Shown in pieces: positions 60,776 to 64,000 of a stretch of DNA of 64,000 bases. A model generated the notes under the pieces. It saw only the letters and a program-made list of their open reading frames with translations, did not search any database and had not been told where the DNA came from. The stretch comes from Rhodothermaceae bacterium Tc-Br11_B2g6_7 (GTDB taxonomy: Bacteria; Bacteroidota; Rhodothermia; Rhodothermales; Salinibacteraceae). How positions within the stretch are numbered: the first letter of the stretch is position 1; the number at the start of each line of letters is the position of its first letter. Location of the stretch: contig LKNB01000004.1 in NCBI GenBank assembly GCA_001564055.1, positions 40,102-104,101 on the forward strand. Direction: 5' to 3'. The position numbers and the translations under genes were made by a program.

Positions 60776-61849
60776 TTACAGTCCCGTGAATAACTCCTTC
60801 TGCTCCACATGCGGCGCGTGTTGGACGAGGAATTGCTGACCGTCCGGTGTCACGTCGGTGGTGTCGTAGAACACGATGCCTTTCTCCTGGGCCATCATGA
60901 CCTCCATCTCGTAGAAGGCATTGCGGTGCTTGAAGGCTTTGCCGTCGCGTTTCCGCTGGCGCACGAAGTCGCGATGCTGCTTCAGGCGCGTGCGGTTGCG
61001 CTCGCGGCTGAGGTGTGGCACGCGCGTCATCTGCTCCGCAAGCAGCGGGTGGAAGGCCGGCTCAATCTCGTACCCGATACTATGACGCGCCGTCATGGCC
61101 GCCGCCACGGACGTAGTCCCGGTGCCTACGAACGGATCCAGCACCGTGTCGCCGTAGATGGAGTACATCTCGATCAGGCGCAGCGGCAACTCCAGCGGAA
61201 ACGCTGCACTGCGCTCACGCAGGTCGGCGTGGCCGTTGCCGGTAGTCTGCCGCGTCCCCCGCAGGTCCATCCACACGTCCGAGAACCACCGATTCCGCTC
61301 CTCCCAAAAGTAGGCGCTCTCGTACCGCGCCTCCCGCGCCTCGCCGGACACCGTGCGGTTGCTGCCCTTCCGAAAGATCAGCACATGCTCATGCTCCAGT
61401 GTCACGTACGCGTTGAGCCCCAGCGCACCCGACCCCAGAAACTTTGAGGGGCTATTCGTGGGCTTGCGCCAAAGGATTCCGGGCAGCTGGTCGAAGCCGA
61501 TCTCGGTGAGCAGCGACACCACATGCGCATGGTTGGGGTACAGCTTGAACTGCCCGCCGATGTTGCGGGTGGCATCGCCGATGTTGAGGCACAGAATACC
61601 CCCGTTCGTGAGCACCCGGAAGCACTCGTTCCAGACCGGGCGCATCTGCTCATGCATCAGACGGAACGCTGTGGCACCATCCGCCGCATCCAACGCCTCC
61701 CCGATAGCCGCGTCCTGCGCGGTGAACATCGCATCCCACATCTCGATCATGGGATATGGGGGCGATGTCACCACCAGATGCACCGAGTCGTCGTCAACAG
61801 CCGACATGTCAGCCGCCGATGTGTAGTGGACCTGCGCTGTCGTTTCCAT
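60776..61849 (-). CDS. DNA N4-cytosine methyltransferase, M.MjaI-like (predicted CTAG)
   Basis: A 357-residue amino-methyltransferase. Motif order is beta-class: catalytic VTSPPYPMIEMWD near residue 30 (TSPPY as in N4-cytosine MTases of the MjaI group), then SAM-binding LDPFVGTGTTSVAA near 245. The LCLNIGDATRNIGGQF and ILWRKPTNSPSKFLGSG blocks are shared with CTAG-specific relatives. It would protect DNA against the adjacent endonuclease. The ATG at 61849 (METTAQVHYTS) starts the domain; other ATGs at 61873 and 61915 are upstream. Convergent with the endonuclease gene. Confidence 0.9.
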   Translation of the reverse strand: METTAQVHYTSAADMSAVDDDSVHLVVTSPPYPMIEMWDAMFTAQDAAIGEALDAADGATAFRLMHEQMRPVWNECFRVLTNGGILCLNIGDATRNIGGQFKLYPNHAHVVSLLTEIGFDQLPGILWRKPTNSPSKFLGSGALGLNAYVTLEHEHVLIFRKGSNRTVSGEAREARYESAYFWEERNRWFSDVWMDLRGTRQTTGNGHADLRERSAAFPLELPLRLIEMYSIYGDTVLDPFVGTGTTSVAAAMTARHSIGYEIEPAFHPLLAEQMTRVPHLSRERNRTRLKQHRDFVRQRKRDGKAFKHRNAFYEMEVMMAQEKGIVFYDTTDVTPDGQQFLVQHAPHVEQKELFTGL

Positions 61850-62034
61850 ACCAACAAGCTCTCCTGAGAGCATTTTGAATCGAGATGGTGGTGTAGCGTG
61901 TGCTGCCTGTAACATACGATACCCGCCTGCGGAAGTCACATCCGATGCCGGGCACCCCGCACCACCCCGCAAGGCCCCTCAGGCCCCGCACGGGAAACGT
62001 GCCTCCCCGTTGGTCGTAGCAACCGCCCTTTTGG

Positions 62035-62051
62035 CTTAGACTGATTCTAAA
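62035..62051. promoter_or_regulatory. Putative DtxR/MntR-like metal-regulator operator
   Basis: CTTAGACTGATTCTAAA contains perfect half-sites TTAGA and TCTAA separated by CTGAT, about 30 bp before the iron-binding lipoprotein ATG. This matches the general style of iron/manganese DtxR-family boxes (TTTAGACT..TCTAAA). Confidence 0.5.
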
Positions 62052-62079
62052 TAACAACTGCTGCTGCCGCGCGCTGCTC

Positions 62080-63075
62080 ATGAACCGCCTGCTTGCTCTC
62101 CCCGTCGCTCTGCTCTTTTTACTGACGGCCTGTGGGGGCGCCGAGAACGATCTCGTGCTGTACTCTGGCCGCAGCCAGGCGCTGGTGGCGCCGCTGATCG
62201 CCCAGTTTGAGGATGAAACCGGCCTCCGCGTCGGCGTGCGCTACGGCGATACCGCCCAGCTCGCGGTGGCGCTGGCCGAGGAAGGCGAGCAGGCCCGGGC
62301 GGATGTGTTCTGGGGACAAGACGCCGGCGGTCTTGGCGCAGTGCATGCCGAAGGGCTGCTGGCCGCTCTCCCCGACTCTATCCTGCAGCAGGTGGACGCC
62401 GCCTACGCTAACGAGGCCGGCACGTGGGTGGCCGCCAGTGGCCGCGCCCGAACGCTCGTCTACGCCCCCTCCCGCGTAGACACCACTGCGCTGCCCGAAA
62501 GCATCTTTGACCTTACGGACGAGGCCTACCGCGGCCGCGTCGGCTGGGCGCCTACCAACGGCTCGTTTCAGTCGCACCTGACGGCCATGCGCCGCGTGGC
62601 GGGGGACGATAGCACGCGCGCCTGGATCCGCGCCATGGCCGACGCCAACACGCAGAGCTACCCCCGCAACTCTGCCATCGTGCAGGCCGTGGCCTCGGGG
62701 GAGGTCGACTTTGGCCTGGCCAATCACTATTACCTCTACCGCTTTCTCTCAGAAGATCCCAACTTTCCCGTCGCGCAGGCCTTCTTCGCACCCGGTGACG
62801 CCGGTAACCTCGTCAACGTAGCAGGCGTGGGGGTGCTATCGACCAGCGAGCGGACGGACGCCGCCCTGCGGTTTGTGGATTTCCTGCTGTCGCCAGCGGC
62901 CCAGCGGTACATTGTGGAGGAGGTGTTTGAGTACCCCGTGATTGCGGGCGTGGAGACCGCTGATGCCGTTGTGCAACTGGAGGACCTGGAAGGCCTGCAG
63001 CCGCAGCTGGACCTGGACGACCTCCGCGACCTCCAGGAAACGCTCGATATGTTACGGGCCGAAGGCTTATTGTAG
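62080..63075 (+). CDS. Iron(III) ABC transporter substrate-binding lipoprotein (FutA/FbpA-like)
   Basis: A 331-residue lipoprotein (lipobox LLTACGG). Periplasmic-binding protein type II fold of the ferric transport group: LVLYSGRSQALVAPLIAQFEDETG opens the domain, ADVFWGQDAGGLGAV follows, RGRVGWAPTNGSFQ and FGLANHYYLYRFL (Tyr pair typical of the iron site) come later. It captures Fe(III) and delivers it to the permease next to it. A palindromic DtxR-like operator lies in its 5' region. Confidence 0.92.
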   Translation: MNRLLALPVALLFLLTACGGAENDLVLYSGRSQALVAPLIAQFEDETGLRVGVRYGDTAQLAVALAEEGEQARADVFWGQDAGGLGAVHAEGLLAALPDSILQQVDAAYANEAGTWVAASGRARTLVYAPSRVDTTALPESIFDLTDEAYRGRVGWAPTNGSFQSHLTAMRRVAGDDSTRAWIRAMADANTQSYPRNSAIVQAVASGEVDFGLANHYYLYRFLSEDPNFPVAQAFFAPGDAGNLVNVAGVGVLSTSERTDAALRFVDFLLSPAAQRYIVEEVFEYPVIAGVETADAVVQLEDLEGLQPQLDLDDLRDLQETLDMLRAEGLL

Positions 63076-63185
63076 GCTGGCGAACTGTGTACCGGCTACG
63101 CCACCTCGCGCCTCTGATGATATAATTCTGCTGCCCCATCGACACGCTCACCTCATACCGCCAACGGACGTCCTGGTACTTCGTC

Positions 63186-64000
63186 GTGCCGGCGCTCCTG
63201 GTGGGGATAGGCGTGTTGGTGCCGCTGGTGTACCTGGTCGTCCGCGCCTTCAGCGCCGAGCCGGCCGAGCTTGCGGCCGTGCTGTGGCGGTGGCGCAACG
63301 TCGAGCTGCTGCTCAACACGGTTGTCCTCACGGTGGGTGTGGTGCTTGTCACTTCCGCGCTGGCGTTTCCGCTGGCGTGGCTGACCACGCGCTCCGACCT
63401 GCAGGGCAAGCGTTTCTTTACGCTCCTGGGGGTGCTGCCACTGGCCGTACCGGGCTATGTGATGGCGTACGTGCTGCTGGCCACCACCGGCAACTACGGC
63501 ACCCTGGCCAACCTTTTCGGGATCGAACTGGCGCGCATTAGCGGCTTCTGGGGCTCCCTCATCGCGCTGTCGCTCTACACCTTCCCCTACCTCTTTCTGA
63601 ACCTGCGCTCAGCCATGGCGGGACTGGACCCCGGCCTGGAAGAGTCAGCGCGAGCGCTGGGCTACGGGCCGCGCCGCACGTTCCTGCGCGTGGTCTTGCC
63701 GCAGCTCCGGCCCGGCTTTTATGCCGGCGCGCTGCTGGTGGGGCTGCATGTGATTGGCGACTTCGGGGTGGTCTCGCTGATGCGATTTGAGACCTTCAGC
63801 TATGCGCTGTACCTGCAGTATGCGTCGTCGTTTGACCGGGTGTACGCTGCCTGGCTGGCCCTCATGCTGCTGGGGCTGACGGTGGGCCTGCTGCTGCTGG
63901 AGGCCCGCCTCCTACGCGATGTGCTGTTTCACCGGACGGGGTCGGGCACCCAGCGCATGGTGCCCGCCGCCCGGCTGGGCCGCTGGCGCTACGCCGCGTA
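63186..64000 (+). CDS. Iron(III) ABC transporter permease (5' part)
   Basis: FbpB/FutB-type permease, running off the right edge of the window. Membrane helices are visible from the very start (VPALLVGIGVLVPLVYLVVRAF) and the ATPase-contact EAA loop appears as EESARALGYGPRRTFLRVVLPQLRPGF. The first available normal start in frame is GTG at 63186, but protein-like sequence (TLTSYRQRTSWYFV) continues upstream to about 63138 where the only plausible initiator is ATC. The stop codon in frame at 63123 limits the gene on the left. 110 bp after the binding protein gene. Confidence 0.88.
   Translation, partial: MPALLVGIGVLVPLVYLVVRAFSAEPAELAAVLWRWRNVELLLNTVVLTVGVVLVTSALAFPLAWLTTRSDLQGKRFFTLLGVLPLAVPGYVMAYVLLATTGNYGTLANLFGIELARISGFWGSLIALSLYTFPYLFLNLRSAMAGLDPGLEESARALGYGPRRTFLRVVLPQLRPGFYAGALLVGLHVIGDFGVVSLMRFETFSYALYLQYASSFDRVYAAWLALMLLGLTVGLLLLEARLLRDVLFHRTGSGTQRMVPAARLGRWRYAA

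Overview
The window is 64 kb of GC-rich (roughly 60-65%), gene-dense bacterial chromosome. It is most likely from the Rhodothermota/Bacteroidota lineage (Rhodothermales-like). Three things point there: secreted proteins ending in a type A Por/T9SS-like sorting domain, PorT-family outer-membrane barrels, and Ser/Thr kinase-TPR proteins paired with an ECF sigma factor. Assignment rests on protein style only; there is no rRNA marker. Nearly all long antisense frames are GC-driven shadows of real genes.

Layout. 0-2.9 kb: tail of an aldehyde dehydrogenase, DUF779 and Zn-alcohol dehydrogenase (an acetaldehyde/alcohol module) and a hotdog thioesterase. 3-9.2 kb: macro-domain hydrolase, a 43-aa membrane peptide with a Na+/solute symporter, DoxX, TrmH-type rRNA/tRNA methylase, SDR, DinB-like, esterase and DUF4385. 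9.3-20.6 kb: two outer-membrane barrels, an orphan membrane protein, RarA, lipoproteins, a WYL regulator, uracil-DNA glycosylase, a fused aspartokinase-diaminopimelate decarboxylase and a blue-copper lipoprotein. 20.8-30.5 kb: M14 peptidase, an unusual GIDE-GIDE-LemA membrane protein, a repeat-bearing spacer, SDR, PQQ-type sugar dehydrogenase, and secreted proteins including a coiled-coil/VgrG-PAAR-like spike protein.

30.7-39.8 kb is the most novel part. A Ser/Thr kinase with TPRs sits 3 nt ahead of an ECF sigma factor. These are followed by a three-gene operon of unrecognised exported proteins: an outer-membrane barrel, a secreted beta-rich protein and an all-helical repeat protein. 40-46.1 kb (minus strand) is a possible long operon ccmB-ccmC-ccmD-ccmE-DUF1499-proB-proA-eamA, with a CXXXY-type CcmE and without ccmA or ccmF. 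46.3-57.3 kb: ADP-ribosylglycohydrolase, three tandem secreted metalloproteases (two with nearly identical sorting domains), a methyltransferase, M20 and M24 peptidases, and a 250-bp MITE-like inverted-repeat element. 57.3-61.9 kb: slipin, a tRNA-Leu(CAA), then a small defence island with an MNT/HEPN pair and an MjaI-like restriction-modification system predicted to recognise CTAG. 62-64 kb: an iron ABC transporter (binding lipoprotein and start of permease) with a DtxR/MntR-like palindrome just upstream.

Functionally the window mixes housekeeping (proline, lysine, cytochrome c maturation, DNA repair) with much cell-surface and exported biology: several peptidases, barrels and repeat proteins. 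At least two stretches (30.7-39.8 kb and the 23.6-25.9 kb GIDE-LemA protein) hold architectures I cannot match to a described system.
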